Origin: Erythrophleum ivorense
Taxonomy: Eukaryota > Streptophyta > Magnoliopsida > Fabales > Fabaceae
Assembly (NCBI GenBank): GCA_026724425.1
Contig: JAIUCV010000001.1
Coordinates: forward strand, 14,304,556 to 14,368,555
DNA length: 64,000 bases
Reading direction: 5' to 3'
Shown: piece after piece, positions 24,310-36,595 of the stretch
Layout of the letters: every line of letters begins with the position of its first letter
Numbering within the stretch: the stretch's first letter is position 1
Notes under the pieces: generated by a model
The model's input: only the letters and a program-made list of their open reading frames with translations
Told to the model about the DNA's origin: nothing
Databases searched by the model: none
Position numbers and translations under genes: made by a program

Positions 24310-24612
24310 TAAACTGGTTCATTGTTTGCTCCTTCTCTGGTCTATTGTTTGCTTCTTCTCTGGTTCATTGTTTGCTCCTTCTCTGGTCTATTGTTTACTC
24401 ATTCTCTGGTCTATTGTTTGCTCCTTCTCTGGTCTATTGTTTGCTTCTTCTCTGGTTCATTGTTTGCTCCTTCTCTGGTCTATTGTTTGCTCCTTCTTTG
24501 GTCTATGGTTTGCTTCTTCTCTGGTTCATTGTTTGCTCCTTCTCTGGTCTATTGTTTGCTCCTTCTCTGGTCTATTGTTTACTTCTTCTCTGGTCTATTA
24601 TTTGGTCCTTCT
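24310..24612. repeat. 23-bp minisatellite
   Basis: About 13 copies of a 23-bp unit (GGTCTATTGTTTGCTCCTTC plus TCT, with variants GGTTCATTG and TTGCTTC). The unit length is not a multiple of three and contains no stop in any forward frame, so all three frames stay open for 100-135 codons and give leucine/serine-rich peptides. These frames are by-products of the repeat, not genes. Confidence -1.
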
Positions 24613-24999
24613 TTGTGCAATTGATTTTGTGTTAAGTGTTGTGGCTGTGGCTAGCAGAACTGAATAATGCCAATTTTGAATCGAATTTACTTTCTTTTTT
24701 TTAGAATTTCTTCTTTCCTTTTCTGATATGTAAATTTATAGTACATTTTGCTAAACATCTGAAAATAATTTCTTATGTTTTAAACTTACTTCATACAATG
24801 CAGATTCTCAAGTGTTAGCTCCTCAAACAAATCAACTGTGGCTCCTCGAATCTTTACTGTAGCTGCTGAAGTATAAAGGTATTATTTTTCTAAAGTAGTG
24901 AACTATCAAGCTTGGAATTGTAATATTTTGCTATGACATTGGTCATCAATTCTGTTGTTGTCTTGATAGTTTGCTGTGATACAAATGACATGGTTTTAA

Positions 25000-25570
25000 G
25001 TTCTGATGTGTGCTTAAGCCTTTTGAGGGTGGAATGGTTCTGTTAAGTGTTGTAAATTTAGTGTCTAAACAAGATTTGGTTCAATAATTCTACCTGTGTG
25101 TGTACTTGCATAAGTTCTAATATGTGCCTAAGTCTTTTGATGGTGCAATGGATGTTTTTAAGTGCTGCAAATTTGGTGCCTAAGCTCTGATATAGACCCA
25201 TAAGTTCTGTAGGTTTAGTGCTTATAAGTGCAGTAGGTTTGGTGAGTGCTATAAATTTAGTGCTTATAAGTTCTGAAATGTGCCTTTAAGTTCTGATATG
25301 TGCTTTAGAGATTTGGTCCAATTCTGTTGCCTTGATAGTTTGCTGTGATACTGCTGAAGTCTGGTGTTAATTTTGAGATATGCCTATAAGTTCTGATATG
25401 TGCCTAAACTCTTATATATGCCTATAAGTTCTGATATGTGCCTAAACTCTGATATATGCCTATAAGTTTTGTATATTCCTAAACTCTGATATATGCCTTT
25501 AAGTTCTTATATGTGCCTAAACTCCGATATATGCCTTTAAGTTCTTATATGTACTTTAGAGATTTGGTCC
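25000..25570. repeat. Degenerate TTCTGATATGTGCCTA repeat
   Basis: Alternating words AAGTTCTGATATGTGCCTA and AACTCTGATATATGCCTAT recur many times, most densely at 25380-25560, with longer duplicated segments such as GAGATTTGGTCCAATTCTGT at about 25307 and 25560. It lies in the non-coding leader of CACTA-alpha. It looks like an imperfect minisatellite of roughly 20 or 40 bp period. Confidence -1.
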
Positions 25571-25837
25571 AATTCTGTTGCCTTAATACTGCTGAGGACT
25601 ACTATTTTTTTTTAGGATGAAGTATGGTACTTAAGTTTTTTAAGTGCTGTAAACTTAGTGTTCAAATTACATTTTGTCCTATTTCCATACCTATGTGTGT
25701 CATACCATCATACATTATGTATTCTACCTTTCTATAGTTAAGACCTTATTGAAAAGATTCTAAAGGAGTTGCCCAACTTTGAGTTTCTTCAAAGCTTCTC
25801 AATTATAGATTATTTTGTCATGAGGTAGAAGATCCTA

Positions 25838-26060
25838 TTTACAAGGTCTTATCCTATCGGCAAGGTCTTCAATTTTCCTTTGCTAAATTTGAGATCTTGT
25901 CGACAAGGTCTTATCTAATCAACAAGGTCTTCAATTTTCCTTTGTTAAATTTGAGATCCTGTTGATAAGTTCTTATCTTGTCGACAAGATATGTTACCCT
26001 AAAAACAATATCTTATAACTTATCAATAATATTGTTTACCTTGTTAACAAGATCTTATTA
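25838..26060. repeat. Palindromic ATCTTGTCGACAAGAT cluster, left
   Basis: Several copies of half-sites CAAGGTCTT and ATCTTGTC surround a perfect 16-bp palindrome at 25975-25990 (ATCTTGTCGACAAGAT) and a near-perfect one at 25892-25910. A 42-bp neighbouring segment with CTTCAATTTTCCTTTG is duplicated in tandem. The matching cluster lies at 30914-31175, on the other side of the TNP2 gene. The function is unknown; protein-binding sites are possible. Confidence -1.
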
Positions 26061-26477
26061 CTACCTTTAGAAAAAGGATGACTTGTTCTCTATATTCATT
26101 CTAACCTTTCCATCATCAAAATGCAATCATATTCATTTCCATAGGTGAAATGGAACTATAAGGGCCCAAAACTGAAATTAAGATATGTTCCAACTCTTAA
26201 TACTTTTACTTATGGGAATGTTTTCATTATAAATATATCGTGTACAACTTTTCATGAGCAACATATTACATCAAAGCCTATACTATTATCAATGTTAATG
26301 TCATGTTCTTAGAAGTAATATAAAGGAAAATGTGACATTATGAATCCCTTATTATGTTTTATACTAGAATAGAATTTGGTTTTAGTTCAGATCTAAAACT
26401 TGGAGATCTGAACCAAAACATAAGTATATAATTCTTTACATGTAACTAGAACAAAGTTAAGCAGTGACGGCATGGAC

Positions 26478-27075
26478 TTAACAACAACAACAACAACAAC
26501 AACAAAGCCTTTTCCCACTAAGTGGGGTCGGCTACATGGATCAATCGACGCCATAAACATCTATCATAAATCATATTTTTAGATAGACCATTTAAATCTA
26601 AATCTCTCTTAATAATTTCTCCTATAGTTTTTCTTGGTCTTCCTCTACCTCTAGTTATTGGACTATTCTCCATCTCATCTACTCTCCTAACTGGGACTTC
26701 TATAGGTCTCCTCCCCACATAACCAAACCATTTAAGTCTCGATTCTACCATCTTTTCCACAATAGGAGCGACTTCCACCTTCTCTCTAATGCATTCATTT
26801 CTAATTCTATCTCTTCTAGTGTGTCCACTCATCCAACGCAACATTCTCATCTCTGCAACATTTAACTTATTTTCTTGTTGACTTTTTATTGCCCAACACT
26901 CAGTTCCATACAACATTGCAGGTTTTATAACAGTACGGTAGAATTTACCCTTAAGTTTGAGTGGTACTCTTCTATCACAAATAACACCCGAGGCACTCCT
27001 CCATTTCATCCACCCCACTTGAATCCTATGCTTTACATCTTCTTCTATTTCTCACTCCTCCATTTAACTCCAATT
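26478..27075 (-). mobile_element. 5'-truncated RTE-type LINE with (TTG)n tail
   Basis: The minus strand encodes DVKHRIQVGWMKWRSASGV, ICDRRVPLKLKGKFYRT, AMLYGTECWAIKSQQ, MRMLRWMSGHTRRDRIRN, RLKWFGYVGRRP and GRGRPRKTIGEI, the conserved C-terminal part of plant RTE (BovB-like) reverse transcriptase proteins; 166 codons remain open. The 3' end reads GCCGACCCCACTTAGTGGG, then a TTG-repeat tail, the typical RTE 3' terminus. The 5' part, with endonuclease and catalytic reverse transcriptase, is missing, as usual for aborted LINE insertions. It is inserted upstream of the TNP2 gene in the opposite orientation, so it is younger than CACTA-alpha. Confidence -1.
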
Positions 27076-27151
27076 TTTACATGTAAAAAGATTTGACTTG
27101 TCCACAATTTAACTTGCAATGATGTTGATTAAAATGTAGGAAGTAACAGAG

Positions 27152-30100
27152 ATGGATAAAAGTTAGATAAAGATCAATAATAGAGTTAATCCAGCATACA
27201 GACAAGGAGTTGATGAGTTTTTATAATGGGCCTTTAATCAGCCAAGGGTGACAAATATGATTCGATGCCCATGCAAAGGGTGTAGGAATACAGAATGGAA
27301 GAGTCGCATTGAGGTAAGGGCAGATCTATTAAGGAAGGGTTTCAGCCCAAGTTATGAAGTGTGGGACTCATATGGAGAAGTTCGTCTTGGTACTTACAGT
27401 TCATTGCATCAAGATAATGGTGGTGAGGTAGCTGATGATATAGTTGATGAAACCGATGAAGAAGATGATATTATTGGGATGCTCCATGATGCATATGGTC
27501 ACAAAGATTCAAATAAAGGGAACCGTGAGTCAGAGAACCATGAGCCACCTAATAAGCAGGCAAAACAGTTCTTTGACTTGTTGCAAGCTGCTCAGACTGA
27601 CCTCTATCCAGGTTGTGACAAAGTTTCTAAACTCTCTTTTATAGTTAGGTTACTCCACTTTAAGTGCCTTAACCATTGGAGCAACAAATCCATGGATTCA
27701 TTACTAAGTTTATTTAAGGATATTCTTCCGGAGGGGGCATTAATACCTAACTCCTACTATGAAGCAAAGAAAGTTATTCAAGAATTAGGAATGAATTACA
27801 CTAAGATTGACGCATGTGAGAATGACCGCATCTTGTATTGGCAAGAGCACACCAATGCTCAGTCATGTCCTAAGTGCAATATGCCTGGATGGAGGTCAAA
27901 CAGTCATAGAGGAAAGAAAATTTCTCATAAAGTGCTACGATATTTTTCTATAAAGCCTAGGCTACAAAGGCTATACATGTCTCACCATACAGCTAAGGAG
28001 ATGAGGTGACATAATGAGGAACGCATTGATGATGGTGTTTTGCGGCATCCAACTGACTCTATTGCATGGAAATCATTTAACCAGCAGCATCCAGAATTTT
28101 GTAGTGATCCAAGAAATGTTCGGTTGGGCCTAGCAAGTGATGGGTTTTAGCCTTAGGGAAATATGAGTACTAATCATAGTATTTGGCCAGTTGTATTAGT
28201 TCCATATAATTTGCCACCATGGCAATGCATGAAGCACCCATATTTTATGATAACTCTTTTAATTCCAGGCCCCAAAAGTCCAGGTGATGACATAGATGTG
28301 TACCTCCAACCAATGATTAAAGAGTTACTTGAATTATGGGAGCAAGGAGTAGAGACATATGATGCTTATAAGAAGTCTAATTTCAAGTTACGTGCAGCAT
28401 TATTGTGGACAATTAATGACTTCCCAGCATATGGGAACCTATCAGGATGGTCTACAAAAGGAAAACTTGCATGCCCCTGTTGCCATAAAGACACATATTC
28501 TATTTCGTTACGAAATAAGTTGTGCTACTTGGGCCATCGTCGCTTCCTGCCAACCCATCATCCATGGCGGCGAAATCGAAGGGCATTTGATGAGAAAGTT
28601 GAGCATAGAGTTCCACCCTCTCCTTTAACTGGTGATGAGGCACTTTGTCAATTACGAGCACTAGGTAATGTAACTCTGGGGAAAGGTCAAAAATGAAAGC
28701 GTGGCCATGTCACTGGGGCATTTAATTGGAGAAAAAAAAGTATCTTTTTTTGCTTACCTTATTGGAAAACATTATTGATCCGACACAACCTTGATGTTAT
28801 GCACATTGAGAGAAATGTTTCAGATAACATCGTGTCAACTGTTATGGGATTAGCTGGAAAGACAAAAGATACAGTAAAGAGTCGGTATGACTTGGTTAAC
28901 ATGGGAATTAGATCTGAATTACACCCAATAGAAGAAGGAAACAAAGTTCTGATTCCAGTTGCTTGCTATGCATTGTCCCCACAAGAAAAGTTAAAAGTTT
29001 GTAACTTCCTAGCTACTTTGAAAGTGTCTGATGCCTTCTTTTCAAATCTGTCACGATGTATTAATGTTCGTGACAGAAAAATCTATGGATTGAAGTGCCA
29101 TGACCACCATGTTTTGTTACAAGATATATTCCCTATAGCATTACACGGCTTATTGCCCAATGAGGTATCTGAACCTATATTAGAGTTGGGTAAATTCTTT
29201 AAGAATTTATGTTCCAAGTGCCTAACAACTGAGGCTCTTGATCATCTTGAATCCCAAATTGCAAGCACATTATGCAAATTGGAAATGGTTTTCCCACCAG
29301 CTTTCTTTGATATTATGATCCACTTGCCTATCCATTTGGCAAGAGAGGCAAAGCTCGGAGGGCCCGTACAATATAGGTGGATGTACCCTATCGAGAGGTA
29401 ACTTACTACACTAGATATGCCTTTTATAAATTTTATTAATACTCTATATTAAATTCTTTATTCAAATCCTCTTATGTATTTAGGTATTTGCGGACATTAA
29501 AAACATATGTTCGCAATAAGGCTCGACCAGAAGGTTCAATAGCCGAAGGGTATTTGGTAGATGAATGTCTTACTTTTTGCTCCCGTTACTTGAAAGACAT
29601 CCCCACTAAGTTCAATAGGCCTGTCAGAAACGATGATGGACTTATGGGAAAGGATGATGGACTAATAGGAGGTTAGGAATCAAGATTTCTCTCTAATGTG
29701 GAGTTCAATCAAGCTTGTATGTATGTGCTTCACAATTGTGAAGAGGTTTGGCCATTCATAGAGTACGTTCGTGGAGCTTAGTAACTCCTTCCAAATAATA
29801 ACTTCTTCAAAAATTTATTGCCTTAATTATGTTATTCATTGCAGGGAGCATAAGAAGCAGATGGAAATGCACAGATCAACAATTAAAGAGTTCCCAAAAT
29901 GGTTTCGTGAACAGGTTAGTTTCTGGACACCGCGCTAGGAATGTAAGAATTATGTGATAAATTTTGATCATAACAGAATTTATCAATGGTGATCTCTCAT
30001 TGTAGGTTGCAAAGTTAAGCGCACAGGGTGAGGCTAGTGATGACCTCAAGAGTTTAGCAGTTGGCCTACTCAAAGTGATTCACCGCTACTCAGCATTTAC

Positions 30101-30812
30101 AGTGAATGGCTTTAGATTCCACACAAAAGATCGTGCCTTAGGCCGAAGAACAGATAATAGTGGAATACTTGTGAAAGGTGATGATGAAGAAGAGAATAAA
30201 GAGTACTATGGTGTGTTAAATGACATATATGAGTTGTCATATATTGGGCATAAAAAAGTGCATTTATTCAAGTGTCATTGGTGGGATGTGGCTCATCTAA
30301 GAAGAGGATACAAGGTTGATAAATTTGGAATCACTAGCATGAATACCCATTATTCACTCAACTCTAATAAGCCATTTGTCTTAGCATATCAAGCCAAACA
30401 AGTGTTCTATTTAAATGACATAGTTGATGCAAATTGGCTCATTGTTGTCAAGACAAATCCCCGTGACCTATTCAATATGCCTGAGGTGACTGATGATGAC
30501 GTTAGTGGGGACTTTGAAAGAGGGCCCATCGATGAGGCATATCAACAAGATGAGATCGAACTATATGTGGTCCTTGACGATAATGTGGGAAATTACTTTG
30601 TGGTCCAGTTGCAGAGAGATGATGTTGCTCCAGAGACTCTAAGCCATTCAAGCGAACGCCTACGAACACAATGCCCAAGTGCAATTAATGCAGAATATGA
30701 ATTCATTGATGACAATGATGAGGATGTATCCACTGACAAAGGAGATTCAGAAGACATACTTAGGGAGAATGATGAAGTCGATACTGACACCACAGATACA
30801 AACCAAGATTAA
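27152..30812 (+). pseudogene. TNP2-type CACTA transposase gene, disabled by stop codons
   Basis: Exons are 27152-29397, 29484-29762, 29845-29914 and 30006-30812, with GT..AG borders that preserve frame. Order of domains: Transpos_assoc (VNPAYRQGVDEF, IRCPCKGCRN), TNP2 transposase (CPKCNMPGWR, VLRYFSIKPRLQRLYMS, NVRLGLASDGF, PYNLPPW, LLIPGPKSPGDDIDVYLQP, TINDFPAYGNLSGWSTKGK, CLGHRRFLP-like YLGHRRFLP, RHNLDVMHIERNV), DUF4218 (PAFFDIMIHLPIHLARE, YVRNKARPEGSIAEGYLVDE) and DUF4216 (YYGVLNDIYELSY, FKCHWWDV). In-frame stops occur at 27164, 27224, 28007, 28148, 28154, 28694 and 29674; no frameshift was found. The product would cut and join element ends, together with the downstream gene's protein. 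As it stands it is non-functional. The start at 27152 fits the family N-terminus. Confidence -1.
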
Positions 30813-30913
30813 CTAAGATTCTATGATATTTAATGGTACGTATAATAAATGACTAAAATATTAAATTCGTAGATAGCATCCTATTTCATTGAGTATTTTT
30901 TATTTTGATAAGG

Positions 30914-31175
30914 TTAAAGATCTTGTTCATAAAGTAGAAGATCTTGTCGACAAGATTGAAGATCTTATCAACAATGTCTTTAAATTTAGTGGCTGGATAA
31001 TATGTTGTTGACACAATTGAAGATCTTGTCGACAAGATCCTGAATTCAATATAGAGAAGTTTGAAACCTTGTCAACAGGATTTGTTATCTTACAACAAGG
31101 TATTCTTTAATTGAGAAACTTATAAAAGCTAAGATCTTGTTGACTTGACCAATACCTTGTCAACAAGGTTTTCGA
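30914..31175. repeat. Palindromic ATCTTGTCGACAAGAT cluster, right
   Basis: Perfect palindromes occur at 30941-30956 (16 bp) and 31022-31039 (GATCTTGTCGACAAGATC, 18 bp), with many half-sites (CCTTGTCAACAAGG, AGATCTTATCAACAATG). The cluster lies between the TNP2 gene and the second transposon gene and mirrors the left cluster at 25838-26060. Confidence -1.
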
Positions 31176-31369
31176 TCATAATAAGTTATAACACATAATA
31201 AGCGATAATTATAACAGTTTTTATAAGGTTATTATTATTATTATCATTGTTTTAAATTTTTAAAACTTCCCTTCTTATAATTCATTTCTTGATTAAAAGT
31301 TTTATAATTTTACAAATTGACATTGTTCAACTACCTTATTCTCATAATAAATGTGGAATGATATAGGAA

Positions 31370-33210
31370 ATGTCAAGTGCTGGGCATGGAAGAGGGGCTG
31401 GACAAGGCTTAGGACGTGGAAATGAACGGGGGAAGCAGAATAATACGAGCGATGTTGCATCCCCACCACGTATGAGAGGGCAACTTGAGCATGATGCACT
31501 AGAAGCTTTAGAAGCTCAATATTCTCCATTGCCACTAGAGCCAGTTGGTGAGGAAGAACAAGAACAAGATGGTTCACCTCTTACCCAGCCATCACAAAAT
31601 CAGAGTAGTGCAGGTAAGCAAGGGATACAATATAAGTGTTTGGTTAATTTTTTGCCTTGTGTCATATATAAGTATATTTATTTTTTATGTATCATCATCT
31701 AATCGTTTTCTTTTTCTATATTGTTCAGCTTCTTACAGCACTGTTAAAAAGGGTCGAGGGAAGTATAAGTGTTTAGGAGTTGATCTTAAAATAAAATTTG
31801 ACAACAAGATCTTAATTACCATGTCTAGGACTACTGAACGCTCGATTGGAGATGGAGCTCGAGACTTATCTAGTTACATTGGTTGGGTGGTGCGGACTAC
31901 TGTGTCCTTAAGAGATGGTGATTGGAAAGATATTGCAAATAAAGATGGGGACACCATGTGGTTGAAAGTGAAGGTAACAAGTTACATATTTTAAATGCAT
32001 ATCTTTAACTAATATGCAAATACCTATGTTATATTTGCAATTATAACTACTTATAATTTGAATTTGCTATTCTATTCTTAATGTATAGGACAAATTTGAA
32101 GTTCGCGATCCTCAACAGGAGGTGGCATTCAAGTCTTACTGCATGGACTTGATGCAATGACTCTTTAAGAATTGGAAGTCTTCGTTGTCAAAAATATATA
32201 AGAACTACATGACTGACGAGGAGAGGCAAGCAACAAAACCAAAGGATGTTAGCCTTGAAGATTGGGATTGGCTAATTCAGCACTTTAAGTCCGATAAGTT
32301 TCAGGTCCTTAGTTCAAACTTTATTGCAGTTGTACTATTATTAATTAAAATTATCATTAACAATACTTTGGCTTTATATGCAGGCTGCAAGTAGTAGAAA
32401 TAGTAGAAATAGGTCAAAGCAGGTAACATTACATACATGTGGTACCCGCTCATTTACAGCGGTTGAAGAGTCTTTGGTGAGCATCTCATTGTATTTTAGG
32501 AGAAATTTGTTTCTATATTCACTACTATTTTTTTTCATGCTAAAAAACTTTGAATACTAATGTCTAAAAAATATGTAGAGGGACCCAGCAACAGGGGACC
32601 CAGCAACAGCTGATCGAGTATGGGAGGCACAACATACTCGTCAAACAAAAGAGGGGGAGATAGTGTGGGCTGATCAGCAGTCCCAGGAGATCCATGTAAT
32701 GTTCTCAAATTCATTAACTTTAAACAAATTGTTTGTACAATTTTTCATACTTCTAACTCATGTCCTGCACTACAGTCACGCATTCACGATCTTGTTATTC
32801 AACAACAAGTAACAAATGAAGAGGCACGCCTAACTGGAGATGAGATATTAGCTACCGTACTGGGGGAGAGATCGGGGTATGTGCGTGGCAAGGGATGTGG
32901 GAAGAAACCCTCGAGAAAGAGAAGCATCGGCGAATATGAAGTGGAGTCTAGAGTTTCTTCTGCAATAAAACAAGTGCATGAAGAGATGCGCCAAGAAATG
33001 GAACAAAAACTATAAGAGGAGCGAGCCCAAATGCAAGCACAGATGCAAGCTGAAATTCGTGCTCAAATGACTGCCTTCATGGCCACATTCCAACAGGTAT
33101 CTTTTCACTTTTCTTTTTCTTTTCAATGTTAAAAAACTTAGTATTATGTTTCTTTTTAGCAGGAAAATGTACCTCTGATGAACAATGCTTCAAGTGGAGA
33201 AGCTCAATAA
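31370..33210 (+). pseudogene. Second En/Spm-type gene (Transposase_24/Ptta, TNPA-like), disabled
   Basis: Exons 31370-31613, 31729-31973, 32089-32304, 32384-32476, 32579-32695, 32776-33096 and 33160-33210 join in one frame. The N-terminus is glycine/arginine-rich (GRGAGQGLGRGNERGK). The middle matches the plant En/Spm Ptta family: KKGRGKYKCLGVDLKIKFD, LSSYIGWVVRTTVSLRDGDW, SRNSRNRSKQVTLHTCGTRS and RDPATGDPATADRVWEAQH. A charged coiled-coil-like stretch (EEMRQEMEQKL, AQMQAQMQAEIRAQM) ends the protein. Stops interrupt it at 32158 and 33013. In En/Spm the TNPA-type protein binds subterminal repeats; that role is inferred here. It lies downstream of TNP2 in the same orientation, the order usual for CACTA elements. 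Confidence -1.
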
Positions 33211-33849
33211 TTTTATGAGTAATTAAGAGTTTTAATGATTGATTATTTAACTAAGATAAATAATGCATCTTAATGTATAACACCATTTTCCTTTTAAATT
33301 TTTTACATTAATTTGTTTATGACATATATAGTCTTTCAAACATTATGCTTTACTGAAATTGGAAAGTGGTCTCAATTTGTCATACAGGTAATTGCTTTGA
33401 TGGAGAAAGTCTTGACATTTACAAAACAAAATGAAGTGTCTAGATTGAATGCTAGTGCCCCTCCCTTGAATTACGAAGATTCAAGCAATTACCAATACTA
33501 GCTTCTTGTTCTTTTCTTTTTGTTTAGTAATATTGTAATGCTATTTTAAACATTGAATAGTGGAGTGTATGAGTGAGTTTAAAAAATTATTCATATGACA
33601 AGTTTTTGTATTTATACTTGTTGGATGAACCTTTGCAATAATGTATATATCAAATTTGTTAGCAAAGTTTGATTTGCTCTCTTTTTACTTATGTATTTTA
33701 AAATGTTAGATTTTGTAAAAGGGTATATGTTATTAGAGATTTAAAAGATTTATTTTTCATCATTTATAATATTATAAAATTTATTTTAGTAAACAGGATT
33801 GAAGAAATTAATTAAGAAAAATACTAAAAATCTGGAAAAAAAAAAAAAA
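33211..33849. other. 3' flank of the TNPA-like gene
   Basis: AT-rich sequence that probably contains the transcript end. A 62-codon frame at 33313-33501 could be a further 3' exon or chance; no motif was recognised. Confidence -1.
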
Positions 33850-34103
33850 ACTTTTTTAGTGGCAACTAAAGTCGTCGCTAATAGTGTACCAAAAAAAAAG
33901 AATTTTAGCGACTACTAATGTCGCCGCTAAATCTCTTAAACTAAAAGGTCGTCGCTAAATAGAAGGATTTTTGCGGCGAAAAGGTCGTCGCTAGAAGTAT
34001 GCATTTAGTGACCACAGCTATTGGCAAAAGTCGTCGCTAAAAGTTTTTAGTGTCAAAAGATATTTGTCGCCGCTAAAACCATACATTTATTGACGACTTT
34101 TTT
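33850..34103. repeat. CACTA-alpha right subterminal repeats, inner part
   Basis: At least eight diverged copies of the GTCGTCGCTAAAAG-type word in both orientations (for example TTAGCGACTACTAATGTCGC). It is separated from the outer part (36596-36839) by solo LTR E. This side lacks the 143-bp tandem structure of the left end. Confidence -1.
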
Positions 34104-36595
34104 TATAATAACCGACGTGAATATGCATGCATGAAGTTTGACTTTTCAACGCATGTGGTGCAGCTGCCACGTACTGCTTTTTGAACTTACTAATATATCC
34201 TTGCTTTAATCATCTTCAGCTGGAGTTTTCGGTCATTATCCTTCTGATCTCTGCAGCTCATATCCTTCCAGCAAAACACTTGCAGAACAGACCAGAAACT
34301 CTACATTTTCCTCCCCTGTTCTGCTGGAGTTGTTCTGCTTCTTCGAGCTGCTGGACGTTAGTTTTCTACTTCTTCACGTTGTGAATTTGTTCCAGTTTTG
34401 TTGCTTCATTCAGACGCATAGAAAGCTCCCTACTAGACGAACCATAGTGCTAAATAAAAGCTGCGATTTTCTTCCTCTGTTCAGCGCTATTGTTGTCACT
34501 GTGTGTTGCTCCTTCAGTTTCTTCATGCTGTGCGAGCTGTTTCTGTTATCTATCTGGTGGAATAGCTTCATTTCAGTCGCATACCTCCTCTTGCTGGATG
34601 AAGACTGGAGCTGACCGAAAATCCCCTTTCTTCTTCCCTGTTCAGCGCTGTTTTGGTTAACTGTAGCTGCAGATTTGCTCCTTGAATTTGTTCCATTTTT
34701 ACTGCTGGATATTAGGGAAATCAAGCCAGAAAAATTAATTTCTCAGGTCTGAACTTTCTGCTGGATGAATTGCTGTTGCTGGGTTCATTTTTCCCCTCTG
34801 TTTATGTTACTTTGTGCTGCTGGTTCACTGTTCAAGGCAGCCACTTCCTCCTTGTTTGAGCTGGGCTTCATGGCTGTGTGTGGGTGGCAAGAGAGTGACG
34901 CTGTACTGTGTTTTTAAGCCTGGAATTTCTAAAGTATGTGTTGCTTTCTTGGTCAACTTCTCATGCGTTTCCCCCCCTGTTTATTAATGCTATGATACGT
35001 TTATGTGCTGGCCAGCAAGGGAAGTCCTGCGCAGAAGGAAAAGTGATGCAAGAAGATTATTCTGGTTGAAAAATTCTGACTTCATTCATACTGAATTGTA
35101 TGTCCACTCTCCTATACGTAAATTCCTCCCAAAATTCTGCATATATATATATATATACCTATTTTAATTCAAGACCAAACCCCACTGTGCTCTTTTCTTA
35201 CTTGTTAAATCATATTTATGCAGAATAAACTTCCCTTCAAAGTGTGGCTACAGATTAAAGATGGTATACATTTCCTTTAGTTTTTGAATTTGGGTTTAGC
35301 TCCTAAGTGGAACCAAGGAAATGAAAGCACAAAATATGTATATGGAATATACTGTACGAGTATGGAAGGCGTAAAATTAGTAGAGGAATAAATTTTAAAT
35401 TATGATAAGTCCAAGTCCTGTATGAAATTAATTGGAGTGATTCATCTTCTAAAATCTGTGAACGGGTCTTGTAGGGTATTCAGGAGACTAAGTTATAGTT
35501 GAAAAAGGGTCAGGGAATTTCTGTAGTATCTCGGAAGGTGAGTAAGTAATGCGGACCCTGTGTAAATATTATTAGCCATTTTGTTACTAAATTTTCTTAC
35601 AGTGCTTTAAATGTGAAAATTTATTTATGGAGTTACGAATCTGAATGCTTTATCATATGTATAGTTACTGAAAATTGATTTGAACATGAAATTTTGAAAA
35701 ATTAAGACTGTTTGAGTTATCTGGAAACTCTGGTATTGAACTTTGTGGAAGATACTCTGTCCAAAATGCTATTTGGAGAAAATGTATGGTTTTACGAGGT
35801 TATCTACTCAGAATCCTGTAGCTAACAGCAGTAGATGTTAGCCCTGGTGCACCATGATCTGTACCTCAGCTAGCAGGGGTGGTGCTAGCCCCGTGTGCAG
35901 GCCACCACACGCGGAGTCATTTTATTTTTGCAAGCTGAAAGCTTTGCGTCTGTAGTGATTTTCCCCGCGAGCTGTGTGCTCTGCGTCTGTTCCAATTGGT
36001 TCTGTTTAGATGCTTTCGGTGCATTTTGAAAAAGAATTTGTATAAAGTCTGTTTCATATGGTCTATATATATATATATATGTAAACCTATTTGACCTATG
36101 TTTATTTTAAAAAGGGTCAGTATTACTTATTCATTGAGTATTAAACTCATTTGTTTTTCTATATATTTTTTCAGAGAGCAGTAGGGACTCTAATCTACCC
36201 CCAGCCGCCTTCTAGTGGCCGACCTCTTGAGACTTCTTTTGACGAGCCTGCAGTTGCTCATGTGGGTGTATTTTGGTTGTATATGTATTTTGTTTGAAAC
36301 TTTGTAAAACTTTGTAAAGTTAGCTCCACTGAATCATAGTTAGGGCATCCCCACACCCCAGATGTTTTCTTTGGTCTGATTGGAGATGAGTTCGCCCTTT
36401 TGGGATCTATTGTACTGTCTGACATGTTGTAGAAATATCGGGAGATCTACGTTATAGAGGAGACTCTGCCAAAATTTCTACAAATGTCTTTTAAAGAAAA
36501 ACTAGTATGTTTTACATGATTCAAATTGATGCCCATAAGTATTTTCTTTATATTTCCACTTCTGTGTCAAAATACTTAAATTGTGGGGTGTGACA
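34104..36595 (-). mobile_element. Solo LTR E (TGTCACACC family, minus orientation)
   Basis: On the minus strand it starts TGTCACACCCCACAATTT; the other end reads GGTTATTATA, a decayed form of the GGGTTTTTACA end of LTR A. TTTTT flanks both sides (34099-34103 and 36596-36600), although a homopolymer TSD is weak evidence alone. The first 200 bp on the minus strand have the same order of words as LTRs A and B (TGTAGAAATTTTGGCAGAGT, GTAGATCTCC, ATTTCTAC). It splits the right subterminal region of CACTA-alpha. Repeated CTGGA/GCTGCT words at 34200-34900 keep some frames open (34181-34384, 34330-34614); these are not genes. Confidence -1.

Noticed and set aside
24260..24667. Leucine-rich membrane protein genes in three frames
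   Set aside because: All three frames are produced by a 23-bp minisatellite; the first also lacks a normal ATG context.
34181..34724. Cysteine/leucine-rich small genes on both strands
   Set aside because: They fall inside solo LTR E, overlap on both strands and show no family motif.
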